Counted from the stretch's first letter, positions 41,118 through 50,711 are shown. The stretch is DNA of 64,000 nt from Streptomyces griseorubiginosus (GCF_001514195.1 NZ_KQ948749.1:62001-126000); one strand, 5' to 3'. Notes: generated by a model from the sequence alone, not told the origin. Program-made: numbers and translations.

Positions 41118-42818
41118 ATGTCTGACCAGCACGAGAGAGCCGCATCCCGGCGCGTCCTGGTCGTGGGAGCGGGGCCTGTGGGCCTCGCCCTCGCGACCGA
41201 GTTGGGGTGGCGTGGTGTACCGGTCACCGTGATCGATCAGGGTGACGGCCAGGTGCCCTTTCCAGCAGGTGAAGCGATCTTTTCGCGCACCATGGAACAT
41301 CTGCGCCGCTGGGGTTGCGCGGAAGAAGCGCGCACGGAGTCGGCACCGCCGCCGGACTACCCGCACCGCACGGTGTTCGCCACCTCCGCCACGGGGCGCG
41401 TCCTCACCGACTTCGACTACGGGGTCACCAACCGGTCTGCGGGCGTGTACTCCCAGTTGACGCCGGAGGGGCCCGCGTTCCTGTCCAAGTTCTCCTTCGT
41501 GCCGTTGCTCGCGCGCACCGCCGGTGGACTGCCGGGAGTCGAGATCAGGTACGGCACCCGCCTGGAGACGATCGAGCAGGACTCCGAGGGTGTCCTGGCC
41601 GTGGTGCGCGACGTGGCGAGCGGTGCCACCGAGACGCTGGCCGGCGCGTACCTGGTGGCCTGCGACGGAGGCCGCAGCGGCATACGTCGCACACTCGGCA
41701 TCGAGTTCGAGGGCATGTTCGCCCAGGGGCACAACTTCGCTGTGCACTTCCGTGCGCCGCAACTGCTGGACCTGCTGCGGGAGAAGCTGGGTGGCCCCGC
41801 GGTGCAGATCCACACCTTGTCGTCGGCGCTCCGGCCGTACATCACGGTCGTCAACGGCGTGGACGAGTGGCGGCTCTCGGTCTACCTGGACGAGGAGCCC
41901 GACCTCGACGACGCGGTCGCCTGGATACACCAGGCCGTCGGCGCGCCGATCGACGTGGAGATCCTCGCAGCGCAGCCCTGGAGCGGACACTGCGTCGTGG
42001 CCCGCACCTACCGTGAGGGGCGGGTGTTCCTCGCGGGCGACGCGGCGCATCTGCTGTGGCCCAAGGGGGGCTTCGGCGCCAACACCGGGATCGGTGACGC
42101 CGTGGACCTCGGCTGGAAGCTCGCCGCGACACTCCAGGGATGGGGAGGCCCGGCGCTCCTGGACAGCTACGAGAAGGAGCGGCGGCCGATCGCCGTCCGC
42201 AACGTCACGGAAGCCTCCAGCAACTGGAAGGCCGACGCGCGGCTCGTCCCCGATCCAGGGCTCGAACGCGTGGACGCCGAAGGCGATCGGCTCCGCCGTG
42301 AGACGGGCGAGGAGATCCGCCGGTCCCGGGCCAAGGAGTTCCGCTGCACGGGCGTCCAGCTCGGATACCGCTACAGCGGCTCCCCGATCTGTGTGCCGGA
42401 CGGCAGTCCGGAACCGCCCGACGAGCCGGACGAGTACATCCCGTCGACGTGGCCCGGCTGCCGCGCACCGCACGTCTGGCTGCCCGACGGCAGTTCGGTG
42501 CTCGACCACTTCGGGCGCGGGTTCACGCTCGTGGTCTCGGGTTCCGCGGACCCGACGCCTCTGGTGCAGGCCGCCCGCGGGTGTGGTGTGCCGTTGACGG
42601 TGCTGCGCCTCGCCGACCGGGCCGCAGAGGAGCTGTACGAGCGGCCGCTGGTGCTCGTCCGGCCGGACGGTCACGTCGGCTGGCGGGGCAGGCAGGCTCC
42701 CGCGGATCCCGCCGCCGTGCTCGACGTGCTGCGCGGGGCGACGCGCCCGCTCCGGAACGTGGAAGCGGCCGGTGCGGGGCGGGCGGTGTCAGCGGGAGTC
42801 GGGCCTCACCTCGTCTGA
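41118..42818 (+). CDS. FAD-dependent aromatic hydroxylase (PHBH/MhpA type)
   Basis: The product has 566 residues. FAD motif 1 is RRVLVVGAGPVGLALATELG. The middle motif is AGAYLVACDGGRSGIRRTLG (DG fingerprint). FAD motif 2 is GRVFLAGDAAHLLWPKGGFG, then ANTGIGDAVDLGWKLAATLQ. A C-terminal thioredoxin-like domain (about 465-545) includes LYERPLVLVRPDGHVGWRGR, typical of phenol-hydroxylase-like and polyketide hydroxylases. It inserts one oxygen atom into a phenolic ring using NAD(P)H. It is divergent from the cupin operon and convergent with a TetR gene 10 bp away. A catabolic hydroxylase is more likely than an antibiotic one given the neighbours. Confidence 0.88.
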   Translation: MSDQHERAASRRVLVVGAGPVGLALATELGWRGVPVTVIDQGDGQVPFPAGEAIFSRTMEHLRRWGCAEEARTESAPPPDYPHRTVFATSATGRVLTDFDYGVTNRSAGVYSQLTPEGPAFLSKFSFVPLLARTAGGLPGVEIRYGTRLETIEQDSEGVLAVVRDVASGATETLAGAYLVACDGGRSGIRRTLGIEFEGMFAQGHNFAVHFRAPQLLDLLREKLGGPAVQIHTLSSALRPYITVVNGVDEWRLSVYLDEEPDLDDAVAWIHQAVGAPIDVEILAAQPWSGHCVVARTYREGRVFLAGDAAHLLWPKGGFGANTGIGDAVDLGWKLAATLQGWGGPALLDSYEKERRPIAVRNVTEASSNWKADARLVPDPGLERVDAEGDRLRRETGEEIRRSRAKEFRCTGVQLGYRYSGSPICVPDGSPEPPDEPDEYIPSTWPGCRAPHVWLPDGSSVLDHFGRGFTLVVSGSADPTPLVQAARGCGVPLTVLRLADRAAEELYERPLVLVRPDGHVGWRGRQAPADPAAVLDVLRGATRPLRNVEAAGAGRAVSAGVGPHLV

Positions 42819-42828
42819 GGTACCGCGC

Positions 42829-43413
42829 TCAGCGCTTCGGCCCCTTGGCCGCTGAGCTCCTGGCCATGACGGACTCCATCAGGAACCGGATCATCTCGTG
42901 GGCGGGCCTGTTCCAGTCGTTGGGCACGTGCGCCCCTTCGAAGACGGCCACCGCTACATCGCGGACGAGCGCGGCATCGATGCCAGGGGCGTCGTCGAGG
43001 CCGCGCTCGGCCATGCACTCGTCGACCAGTCCGACGATCCAGTTCAGGAAGGTGTTGTGGGCCTCGCGAACTGCCTCCGAATGGGGAAGCCGGTCGTGCA
43101 TGGCCTGGTGCAGCGGCCGGGAGTAGCGCATGTCGGACAGCCCGCGCACCAGGCGGCTCAGTGGGTCGACACCGGCCTGCTCCTCGTTCAGGATGCGGAT
43201 CTCGCGACTGAGTATGCGGTTGAAGACCGCGGCGAAGATGTGGTCCTTGGAGTCGAAGTACCAATAGACGTTGCCCCGGGCCACGCCGGCGGCGGCACTG
43301 ATGTCCGCCATCGTCGTCTTGTCGTAGCCCTTCGCCAGAAAGAGCTCGGTGGCCGCGGCTAGCAGATCACCCGTGCGCTCCTCCCGGGGGATCTGCTGGC
43401 GGTTCCGCGGCAT
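42829..43413 (-). CDS. TetR-family transcriptional regulator
   Basis: The product has 194 residues and starts MPRNRQQIPREERTGDLLAA. The helix-turn-helix reads FLAKGYDKTTMADISAAAGV, ARGNVYWYFDSKDHIFAAVF. The C-terminal domain is a helical ligand pocket. ATG 43413 has GGGAGGAG upstream; earlier in-frame codons are without similarity. Convergent with the hydroxylase (10-bp gap), it probably controls the divergent region at 40730-41117. Confidence 0.88.
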   Translation of the reverse strand: MPRNRQQIPREERTGDLLAAATELFLAKGYDKTTMADISAAAGVARGNVYWYFDSKDHIFAAVFNRILSREIRILNEEQAGVDPLSRLVRGLSDMRYSRPLHQAMHDRLPHSEAVREAHNTFLNWIVGLVDECMAERGLDDAPGIDAALVRDVAVAVFEGAHVPNDWNRPAHEMIRFLMESVMARSSAAKGPKR

Positions 43414-43831
43414 CCCGACTCCTCCCGTGAGTTCACCCCGTCTCCCGTGAGTGTAGACACCCGGCAGACCGCCCTCTACGCAGGAGCAGGGGGCCCTGTG
43501 CCCACCGGGCCCCGGCGAGGAGGTCCTGGAAATCCCTCGCCGCATCGGTCGTACGAGCTACTCGACCACTCGTCGGCTGCCCCGGATGCCGGCGGACCGC
43601 CCCGCCGGCCAGGTCGGAGCGCGCGACGGTCCTCGCGAGGGGGGCGCGTCTCGGTGTGCGCCGCCAGGGACCGGACGGCCCGACTGACCAGGCCCAGCGC
43701 GGCCGTTCGACGCTTGGTGCGGTCGTGCCGCCGGGGCACCCTGCCTCCGCCTGAGAGCTCCGCATCCGGGCCTGCTCGTCGGGGCTCGGTTCCCAGGCCC
43801 ACGGCGTTCCTCCAGGCCGCCGCTCGTCGGT

Positions 43832-44500
43832 TCAGTCCGCGGTGGGCCGGGCGAGGCCGTGGTCGTAGGCGAAGATCACGGCCTGGATGCGGTCGCGGGC
43901 TCCGATCTTGGCCAGGACACGACCGACATGCGTCTTCACCGTGGACTCCGACAGCACGAACCGCGCGGCGATCTCCCCGTTGGTCCAGCCTTTGCCGACG
44001 GCCACGAGGATCTCGCGTTCACGGTCGGTCAGGGAGGTGAGCCTCGGGTCCTCGGCCGCGTCGGTTCGGTGGGAGGGGACGTACCGGGCGTACTCCTCGA
44101 GGAGGCGGCGGGTCAGGGCGGGGGCGATGACCGCGTCGCCGACGGCGACGGCCCGGATCCCGGCGAGGAGTTCCTCGGGACGCGCGTCCTTGAGCAGGAA
44201 CCCGCTCGCACCGGCCCGCAGGGCGGCGTGGACGTACTCGTCGAGGTCGAACGTCGTGAGCACGAGGACGTGTGAGCGGCCGCCGGCCGCGACGATGCAG
44301 CGGGTGGCCTCGATGCCGTCCATGCCGGGCATGCGGACGTCCATCAGGACGACGTCCGGGCGCAGTTCGGCCGTCTTGCGGACGGCCTCGGCGCCGTGTC
44401 CGGCCTCACCGACGACGTCGGTCTCGGGGACGGAGTCCAGGAGCAGGTGGAAGCCGTAGCGTTGCAGCGGCTGGTCGTCCACGATGAGCACCGTGGTCAT
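43832..44500 (-). CDS. NarL-family response regulator
   Basis: The product has 222 residues. The receiver shows VLIVDDQPLQRYGFHLLLDS, D54 in VVLMDVRMPGMDGIEATR, and the conserved LKDARPEELLAGIRAV. The LuxR-type DNA-binding end is LTDREREILVAVGKGWTNGE and STVKTHVGRVLAKIGARDRI. The start overlaps the kinase stop by 4 nt. It is the last gene of a four-gene operon with an ABC transporter, so transporter expression is a likely target. Confidence 0.92.
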   Translation of the reverse strand: MTTVLIVDDQPLQRYGFHLLLDSVPETDVVGEAGHGAEAVRKTAELRPDVVLMDVRMPGMDGIEATRCIVAAGGRSHVLVLTTFDLDEYVHAALRAGASGFLLKDARPEELLAGIRAVAVGDAVIAPALTRRLLEEYARYVPSHRTDAAEDPRLTSLTDREREILVAVGKGWTNGEIAARFVLSESTVKTHVGRVLAKIGARDRIQAVIFAYDHGLARPTAD

Positions 44501-45789
44501 CGGTCACCGCCGCTTCCCGGCGTGAGGTCGAGGACGGCCTCGACGCTCCATCCTCCGCCGGCCGTCGGTCCCGCGCTGACGTAGCCGCCGTACAGGGCCG
44601 CTCTCTCCCGCATGCCCACCAGGCCATGTCCTTCCTCGTTCGGCGGTCCGGGCGATGTGTCCGAGCCGGTGTCCTGGACCCGGATGGTCAGCCGGCTGTC
44701 CTCGACGAGGATCGCCAGGTGTGCCCGGGTGTCGGGTGCGGCGTGCTTCAGAGTGTTGGTGAGGGCCTCCTGGACGATGCGGTACCCCGTCAACTGCACC
44801 CCGCTGTCCAGGGCGTCGACGTCGCCGGAGGTCCGGTAGACGACCTCCAGTCCTGCGGCACGTACGGTGGCGCACAGGGCGCCGAGGTCCAGAATGCCGG
44901 GCTGCGGGCTGAGCTCGGGCCCATCGGTTGGACCGCCATCGGCCTCGCGCAGCACGCCGAGCACGCGTCGGAGTTCGCCGAGGGCCTGCCGACCGGTGTC
45001 GCCGATGAGCAGCAGGGCCTCCTTCCCTCGCGCGGGTTGGATGTCCGTGGCGTAGGCGCCGGCGTCGGCGAGCGTGATGATGACGGACAGGTTGTGGCCC
45101 ACGATGTCGTGCATCTCGCGCGCCACCCGGGTGCGTTCGGTGGCCGTGGCCAGCCTGCTGCGCTGGTCGCGCTCGACCTCCAGCCGGGCCGCGCGCTCGC
45201 GCAGACCGGCGAGCTGGGCCCGGCGGATCCGCACCATGAGGCCGAGCGCCAGGGCCGCGGTCGCCGTGCTCAGCAGGAAGAACAGCGCGTCGCCGACAGA
45301 CACGGCAGAGGACGCGCGGACCGCGACGAGTGCCATGGCGACCGTCATAGCCGCACAGGCCCACGGCAGCTGCCGCAGCCGCCCGTGCAGGGCCAGGCTG
45401 TACAGAGCGACGAAGAGGGCGATGTCCGCGCGCAGCGCCGCACCCAGGGACCACTGGAGGACGAACACCACTGCGATGACGCCGAAGGCCACCGCAGGCT
45501 TGCGCCGCCGCCATAGCAGCGGCAGTACCAGACCCGTCTGCAGGGCCAGCATTCCCGCCAGGGGCAGCTCGGTGAAGGCGAGGCGGAATCGGGGCGGACT
45601 GTCGCCGTCGTCCCAACCACCGTGGATCAGGTCGGGCAGGCAGAACATCAGGAAGATCAGGACGACGATCGCGGTGTCCAGCACCCAGGGATGTGTCCGG
45701 TCGGCCTGCCGCAGCCGCTGGCCGCCCCGGGAGAGCCGGGCGACCAGCGGTCCCATGCCGCTGATGTCATCGGTGGTCACGGACGTCAC
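44497..45789 (-). CDS. NarL-partner sensor histidine kinase
   Basis: The product has 430 residues. Five or six membrane helices lie in residues 36-188 without a large outside loop. The HisKA_3 helix has H227 in RTRVAREMHDIVGHNLSVII, and the HATPase has IVQEALTNTLKHAAPD, RVQDTGSDTSPGPPNEEGHG and LVGMRERAALYGG. All boxes are intact. The multi-helix sensor with short loops is typical of kinases that sense membrane stress or a partner transporter. Its stop overlaps the regulator start and it follows the permease by 18 nt. Confidence 0.9.
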   Translation of the reverse strand: MTSVTTDDISGMGPLVARLSRGGQRLRQADRTHPWVLDTAIVVLIFLMFCLPDLIHGGWDDGDSPPRFRLAFTELPLAGMLALQTGLVLPLLWRRRKPAVAFGVIAVVFVLQWSLGAALRADIALFVALYSLALHGRLRQLPWACAAMTVAMALVAVRASSAVSVGDALFFLLSTATAALALGLMVRIRRAQLAGLRERAARLEVERDQRSRLATATERTRVAREMHDIVGHNLSVIITLADAGAYATDIQPARGKEALLLIGDTGRQALGELRRVLGVLREADGGPTDGPELSPQPGILDLGALCATVRAAGLEVVYRTSGDVDALDSGVQLTGYRIVQEALTNTLKHAAPDTRAHLAILVEDSRLTIRVQDTGSDTSPGPPNEEGHGLVGMRERAALYGGYVSAGPTAGGGWSVEAVLDLTPGSGGDR

Positions 45790-45807
45790 CTGTCCATGGT
45801 GCGGGCG

Positions 45808-46647
45808 TCAGACGTCACTGCGTACGAGCCGGTACGCCGCGCCGCCCAGCGCCAGCACCGTCCAGCAGAGGAAGACCAGCAGGCCCGCGCCCGGCGAGAG
45901 GGTCGTGGAGTCGTGAGTCAGGGCGAACATCCCCTCACCCGCGTTGGACGGCAGGTAGGGGCTGATGTCGTTCTGCCAGGAGCTGGGCAACAGGGAGATG
46001 AGCCCCGGGATCAGCATGAACGTGGCGACGAGGACCGAGATCCCGCCGGCCACCGACCGCAGCAGTGCGCCAAGGGCTGCGCCGATCACCCCGACCAGGC
46101 CGAGGTACAGCCCTGCGCCGAGCAGACTCCGCAGGACACCCGCGTGGGAGAAGCTCATGTCCGCGGGCGTGCCCGAGACGATGCCGCTCCCGATCAGGAA
46201 GGTGACGAACGCACCCAGCGTCCCCACCGCCAGGGCGACCAGCCCGAACACGGCCGCCTTGGACCACAGCACGGGCAGTCGGCGGGGCACCGCCGCGAGC
46301 GTCGAGCGGATCATGCCGGTCGAGTACTCGCCCGCCGTGACCAGCACGCCGAGCACACCCAGGGCCAGCTGGGCGAAGTTCGTACCGAACAGGGACAGGC
46401 TGACGGTCGTCGAGTCGGCGAAGTCCGAGTCCAGGTTGCCGGAGTCGATTCCCGACTTGTAGCGGCTCGCGGCGATGAGACCGAAGGCGACCAGGAAGAG
46501 CAGGCCGAGGCCCAGGGTGATCCAGGTCGAGCGCAGGGACCACAACTTGGCCCACTCGGAGGCCAGCACACGCCGTCCGGTCACCCGGTAGACGGGTCGG
46601 GCGGGGGTGCTGCGCGGTTTCTCGGCGGTTGCGGTGAGGGTGCTCAC
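45808..46647 (-). CDS. ABC-2 type transporter permease
   Basis: The product has 279 residues. After a cytosolic start with RRVLASEWAKLWSLRSTWIT it has six predicted membrane helices (about 43-63, 95-120, 145-170, 175-200, 205-230, 250-272). ESxKLxxLRSTW is the usual start of actinomycete ABC-2 permeases, which export drugs or other hydrophobic compounds. It overlaps the ATPase gene by 4 nt. Confidence 0.88.
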   Translation of the reverse strand: MSTLTATAEKPRSTPARPVYRVTGRRVLASEWAKLWSLRSTWITLGLGLLFLVAFGLIAASRYKSGIDSGNLDSDFADSTTVSLSLFGTNFAQLALGVLGVLVTAGEYSTGMIRSTLAAVPRRLPVLWSKAAVFGLVALAVGTLGAFVTFLIGSGIVSGTPADMSFSHAGVLRSLLGAGLYLGLVGVIGAALGALLRSVAGGISVLVATFMLIPGLISLLPSSWQNDISPYLPSNAGEGMFALTHDSTTLSPGAGLLVFLCWTVLALGGAAYRLVRSDV

Positions 46648-47591
46648 GCGGGCCTCCCGGCGGCCTCGATGTTCTCGATCCCGGTCGTGGTGCCGTGGTA
46701 CTCCACGGCATCCCTGGTCAGGTCCATGAATGCCTCCTCCAGTGACACGGTTCGCGCGCTCAACTCGAACAGCGCGATCCCGTGTTCGGCGGCCTTCAGT
46801 CCGATCTCGCGGGCGGTCAGCCCGGTCACCTGGAGTTCCTCGGAGCCGATCCGGCCGGTGACGTCGACGCCCGGTCCGGCCAGTACGTCCCGCAGCCGCG
46901 CCGGGTCCTGGGTCGTCACCTTCACGGTGTCGCCGCCCGCCTCGCGGATCAGGTCCGCCACGGTCGTGTCGGCCAGCAGCCGGCCGCGCCCCACGACGAT
47001 CAGGTGGTCCGCCACCAGGGCCATCTCGCTCATCAGGTGCGAGGACACGAACACCGTCCGGCCCTCGTCGGCGAGCTCCTTGAGCAGGTTGCGGATCCAG
47101 AGCACGCCTTCCGGGTCCAGCCCGTTGACCGGCTCGTCCAGCATCACCGTCTGCGGGTCGCCCAGCAGCGCCGCGGCGATGCCGAGCCGCTGGCCCATTC
47201 CGAGAGAAAAGGCGCCGGCCCGCTTCTTCGCCACACTGCCCAGGCCGGCGAGGCCGATGACCTCGTCGACCCGGCTGCCCGGAATGCCGTGAGTCAGCGC
47301 GAGTGCCTTGAGGTGGTTGTACGCCGAGCGGCCCGGATGGATCGACTTCGCCTCCAGGAGAGCACCGACCTCCTGCAACGGCGCCTGGTGACGGGCGTAG
47401 TGGTGGCCGTTCACGGTGACGGAGCCGCTCGTCGGGGCGTCAAGGCCGACGATCATGCGCATGGTCGTGGACTTGCCCGCGCCGTTGGGCCCCAGGAAAC
47501 CGGTCACCGTGCCCGGCTTCACTACGAAGTCCAGCCCGTCGACAGCCGTCTTCTCGCCGTATTTCTTGGTCAACTGCCGTGCGTCGATCAT
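46644..47591 (-). CDS. ABC transporter ATP-binding protein (drug-export type)
   Basis: The product has 315 residues and starts MIDARQLTKKYGEKTAVDGL. Walker A is GFLGPNGAGKSTTMRMIVGL (34-41), the signature region is FSLGMGQRLGIAAALLGDPQ, and Walker B is TVMLDEPVNGLDPEG. The C-terminal domain of about 80 residues (LREAGGDTVKVTTQDPARLR) is typical of the DrrA-like drug-export group. The signature SLGMGQR replaces LSGGQ, as is common in this branch. It is the first gene of the ABC-kinase-regulator operon. ATG 47591 has AGAAGGAACGCGC upstream. Confidence 0.9.
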   Translation of the reverse strand: MIDARQLTKKYGEKTAVDGLDFVVKPGTVTGFLGPNGAGKSTTMRMIVGLDAPTSGSVTVNGHHYARHQAPLQEVGALLEAKSIHPGRSAYNHLKALALTHGIPGSRVDEVIGLAGLGSVAKKRAGAFSLGMGQRLGIAAALLGDPQTVMLDEPVNGLDPEGVLWIRNLLKELADEGRTVFVSSHLMSEMALVADHLIVVGRGRLLADTTVADLIREAGGDTVKVTTQDPARLRDVLAGPGVDVTGRIGSEELQVTGLTAREIGLKAAEHGIALFELSARTVSLEEAFMDLTRDAVEYHGTTTGIENIEAAGRPA

Positions 47592-47702
47592 GCGCGTTCC
47601 TTCTCTCGGGCTCCGGCGTCCGTCACTTCGACGCCGCACCGGCAACGCTAGGTGCCGAACCACCCCGATCCGGTGGTACCGGGAGGCTGACCTGCGTCGT
47701 TC

Positions 47703-47724
47703 GCGTAGTACCGCGGTACTACGC
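47703..47724. promoter_or_regulatory. perfect 22-bp palindrome before the ABC/two-component operon
   Basis: GCGTAGTACCG at 47703 is followed directly by its exact inverse CGGTACTACGC. It is 112 bp upstream of the ABC ATPase start. The core TAGTAC..GTACTA is like the GTAC-containing dyads bound by several Streptomyces NarL-type regulators. It is therefore a good candidate operator for the response regulator at 43832. Confidence 0.6.
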
Positions 47725-47883
47725 ACCCACCTGCGGTGCTGTTGTGTTCGTGGGCTCCGCGGTGGTCGCAGCAGGCATCCGACCACCGCGGGGCACGACC
47801 CACCCACGCCGCACGGTCAGCCCATGGGTACCGCACGCCGTGACCCTTGAGGCGGTTACCACGCCGCCTCGAAGGCCGGGTTG

Positions 47884-49380
47884 TTACTTGTCGTGTCCGG
47901 TCACCTCGAGGGACGGCGCCCAGCGCGGCATCTCGCCCCTCCCGGAGACCAGGCGGATGTTCTTGCTGTAGCCGTACTCGCCCAGGGTCTGCGCCGAAGT
48001 CTCCCGGCCGTAGCCGCTCGCACCGACTCCGCCGAACGGCGTGCCCGTGAAATTCCGGTTGTAGTTGTTCACGAAGACGAACCCGGTGTGCAGGGCGCGA
48101 CTGACCCGCAGTGCGCGCTCCGAGTCCGGCGTGAACACCGCGGCGACCAGGCCGAAGTCGGTGCCGTTGGCGATCCTGACGGCCTCGTCCTCGTCGTGGA
48201 ACGGGATCATCGAGATGACCGGGCCGAAGATCTCCTCCTGCGCGATGCGCATGTCCGGGCGAACTCCAGTGAACAGTGTCGGCGCGACGTAGTAGCCGCC
48301 CGCCAGCTCCGGGTCGTCGGGGAGCGGCGCCTGTGCCGCGATCGTGGCACCCTCCTGGACGCCGATGTCGATGTAGTCCAGCACCCGCTTGCGCTGGGCG
48401 GCGGACACCATCGGTCCGATGTGCGTGCCCGGCTCGACGCCGTTGCCGACGCGCAACCGCTTCACCGCGTTGCCGTAGCGGCGCGCGACCTCGTCGTAGA
48501 TGTCGACGTGTACGAGGACACGGGACGCCGAGGTGCAGGCCTCGCCCTGGTTGAAGAGCCCGCCCTCGATCGCCCACGGCAGCGCCAGGTCGAGGTCCGC
48601 GTCCTCGAAGATGATGAACGGGTCCTTGCCGCCGAGCTCCATCAGAGTCGGCGTGAGGTTGTCGGCAGCGGTCTTGATGACCGAGACGCCCGTGGTGGGC
48701 GACCCGGTGAACGAGATCTTGCCGACGAGCGGGTGGCCGGCGAGCTGCGACCCGATCGGGCCGGTGCCGGGAATGATGTGGACCACGTCGTCCGGCAGGA
48801 CGGACTGGATGATCTCCACCATGCGCATGGCTGAGAGCGGGGCCTGCTCCGGCGGCTTGATCACCACCGCGTTGCCGACGGCCAGCGCCGGGGCCAGCTT
48901 GCTGGCGGTGTGGATCGGCGGCCAGTTGAACGGCACGATCGCGGCGATGACGCCGTAGGGTTCGAGCACCGTGATGTCCAGCAGACTTCCGCCGTCGTTG
49001 ACCTGGCCGGGCATGGAGTCGCACAGGCTCGCGAAGTACTCGAAGATCCCGATCGCCGCGTTCACGTCCCCGTTGCGCGCCTGGGTCAGGGGTTTGCCGT
49101 TGTCGCTGCACTCCAGGGTCGCGATCTCGTCGGCGTTCTCGCGTATCGCCTGAGCGACCTTCCGCAGCCAGCTGCCGCGCTCACGGGCGGTGCGGGCCTT
49201 CCAGGAGAAGTGCGCGTCGTAGGCCGCCTGTACGGCCTGGTCGACTTCCTTGGCGCCGGCACCCTGGACGACGGCCAGTGGCGCGCCGGTCGCGGGGTTG
49301 TCGACGGTGAACTGATCGGCGGCGTCCTCGGACGACCACCGGGTGCGGATCTCGGGTTGTGATGACTTGGCCACGGCCAT
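47884..49380 (-). CDS. aldehyde dehydrogenase
   Basis: The product has 498 residues. The catalytic elements are IVPFNWPPIHTASKLAPALA, KPPEQAPLSAMRMVEI, FTGSPTTGVSVIKTAADNLT, TLMELGGKDPFIIF (general-base Glu), the nucleophile Cys in LFNQGEACTSASRVLV, and EEIFGPVISMIPF. It is an NAD(P)+-dependent class 3-like ALDH. ATG 49380 precedes AVAKSSQPEIRTRW; the long frame to 50028 runs through the neighbour gene and is rejected. It is followed upstream on the same strand by an MDR reductase. The pair could oxidise an aldehyde formed from a catabolic alcohol. Confidence 0.92.
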   Translation of the reverse strand: MAVAKSSQPEIRTRWSSEDAADQFTVDNPATGAPLAVVQGAGAKEVDQAVQAAYDAHFSWKARTARERGSWLRKVAQAIRENADEIATLECSDNGKPLTQARNGDVNAAIGIFEYFASLCDSMPGQVNDGGSLLDITVLEPYGVIAAIVPFNWPPIHTASKLAPALAVGNAVVIKPPEQAPLSAMRMVEIIQSVLPDDVVHIIPGTGPIGSQLAGHPLVGKISFTGSPTTGVSVIKTAADNLTPTLMELGGKDPFIIFEDADLDLALPWAIEGGLFNQGEACTSASRVLVHVDIYDEVARRYGNAVKRLRVGNGVEPGTHIGPMVSAAQRKRVLDYIDIGVQEGATIAAQAPLPDDPELAGGYYVAPTLFTGVRPDMRIAQEEIFGPVISMIPFHDEDEAVRIANGTDFGLVAAVFTPDSERALRVSRALHTGFVFVNNYNRNFTGTPFGGVGASGYGRETSAQTLGEYGYSKNIRLVSGRGEMPRWAPSLEVTGHDK

Positions 49381-49457
49381 GCTCCGTCCAGGGATGTGCT
49401 CGGTTTGTTGACGGCTCGCTCGCACGATGCGGTGGCAGCCCGTCCGATGACGGGCCG

Positions 49458-50378
49458 TCAGGGCTTGAGAACGATCTTGCCGTTCGTGTGTCGGCGCTCC
49501 AGCTCCCGGAAGGCCTCTCGGGCCTGGTCGAGCCGGTAGACGCCTGCAATGGGGACTTCCAGTGCACCGTCGGCGATCAGCGCGGCGAGCTCCCGCAGTA
49601 CGTAGGCGCTTGATGCCGCCGCGCTGCCCTCCGCCTTGGTGCCGTGCCTTGCCGCGCCCGCGAAGTCGATGATCGTGTTGATCCGTCCACTGGGTACGCC
49701 GAGTTCCAGCGCCAGTTCGATGTAGGGAGCGCCGTAGGTGTCGATGAAGGCGTCGACCCTGCCGTACGCCGCGGTGCGGACACGGTCGCCGACGCCCTCG
49801 CCGTAGGTCACCGGAATCGTTCCGTGCCCGGCAAGCCATGCGTGGTGGGGTTCGCTCGCCAGACCTATGACGGTGGCCCCGGCGTGTCGCGCGAGTTGTA
49901 CGGCGAGTGAGCCCACCCCGCCGGCGGCTCCGGAGACGACGACGGTCTCGCCGCGCTTGACGCTGAGGGCCTGTACCGCCGCGTACGCCGTGGTACCGGC
50001 GACGTAGAGCGCGCCGGCCTGTTCCCACGGGACGCCCGCCGGTCGGGGGGTGAGATGGTCCTCGTCCACGATCACGTACTCGGCGTGACTGGCGCGCTTG
50101 TGGGTGAAGCCGATCACTTCGTCACCGACGGCGAATCCCCTTGCTCCCGCGCCGAGTTCCTCGACGATCCCCGCCAGGTCGCTGCCCTGCCCCGACGGAA
50201 ACGTCGCCGGAAACCTGTCGTGCAGGAACCCCCGCCGGATGCGGGCCTCGCCCGGGTTGATCCCGGCCGCCACCACCTTGACGAGGACCTGGCGTTCACC
50301 GGGCGCGGTCCGTTCGACGTCGACCACGTTCAGTACGTCGATGCCGCCGTACTCGGTGAATCGCACTGCTTTTGGCAT
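49458..50378 (-). CDS. zinc-independent quinone oxidoreductase (MDR)
   Basis: The product has 306 residues and starts MPKAVRFTEYGGIDVLNVVD. It shows AAGINPGEARIRRGFLHDRF, FPSGQGSDLAGIVEELGAGA, the Rossmann loop VVVSGAAGGVGSLAVQLARH, and the end AREAFRELERRHTNGKIVLK. No zinc cysteines are present. It is similar in type to the gene at 150. It is probably an NADPH:quinone or enoyl reductase, 77 bp upstream of the aldehyde dehydrogenase on the same strand. Confidence 0.88.
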   Translation of the reverse strand: MPKAVRFTEYGGIDVLNVVDVERTAPGERQVLVKVVAAGINPGEARIRRGFLHDRFPATFPSGQGSDLAGIVEELGAGARGFAVGDEVIGFTHKRASHAEYVIVDEDHLTPRPAGVPWEQAGALYVAGTTAYAAVQALSVKRGETVVVSGAAGGVGSLAVQLARHAGATVIGLASEPHHAWLAGHGTIPVTYGEGVGDRVRTAAYGRVDAFIDTYGAPYIELALELGVPSGRINTIIDFAGAARHGTKAEGSAAASSAYVLRELAALIADGALEVPIAGVYRLDQAREAFRELERRHTNGKIVLKP

Positions 50379-50711
50379 GGTGGCTCCTCAGGTCGCACCG
50401 CGGGTGAAGGGAATGCGGGTCCGTGGCGCGGCGGTTGTCGGGACGTACCAGTCGCTGTCGCGCTCCGCGAACGTGCGCGTCGCTTCCTCCCGGCGGTCGG
50501 ATGCCCCTCCGAGCCGCCGCCGACATCGAGTTGTGTCGGCGGGCATGGCCTCGGCTGGTTGTGGTCGGGTCGCACCATCGGCGGGCCGCGTCCGGCGACC
50601 GGGTCCGAGGTGGTGCGCTGTCCCGGACCCGGTGCCAGGCCGGTCGACGACCGGTCGCGTGACGAGGTGGATGCCGGACCGGGCTCGGCCCGAACCGTTC
50701 GCTTCTGCCCG
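50379..50711. other. intergenic region, no gene recognised
   Basis: About 330 bases between an aldehyde dehydrogenase stop and the quinone oxidoreductase start. It is somewhat repetitive and GC-rich. No clear promoter or hairpin was found. Confidence 0.4.
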
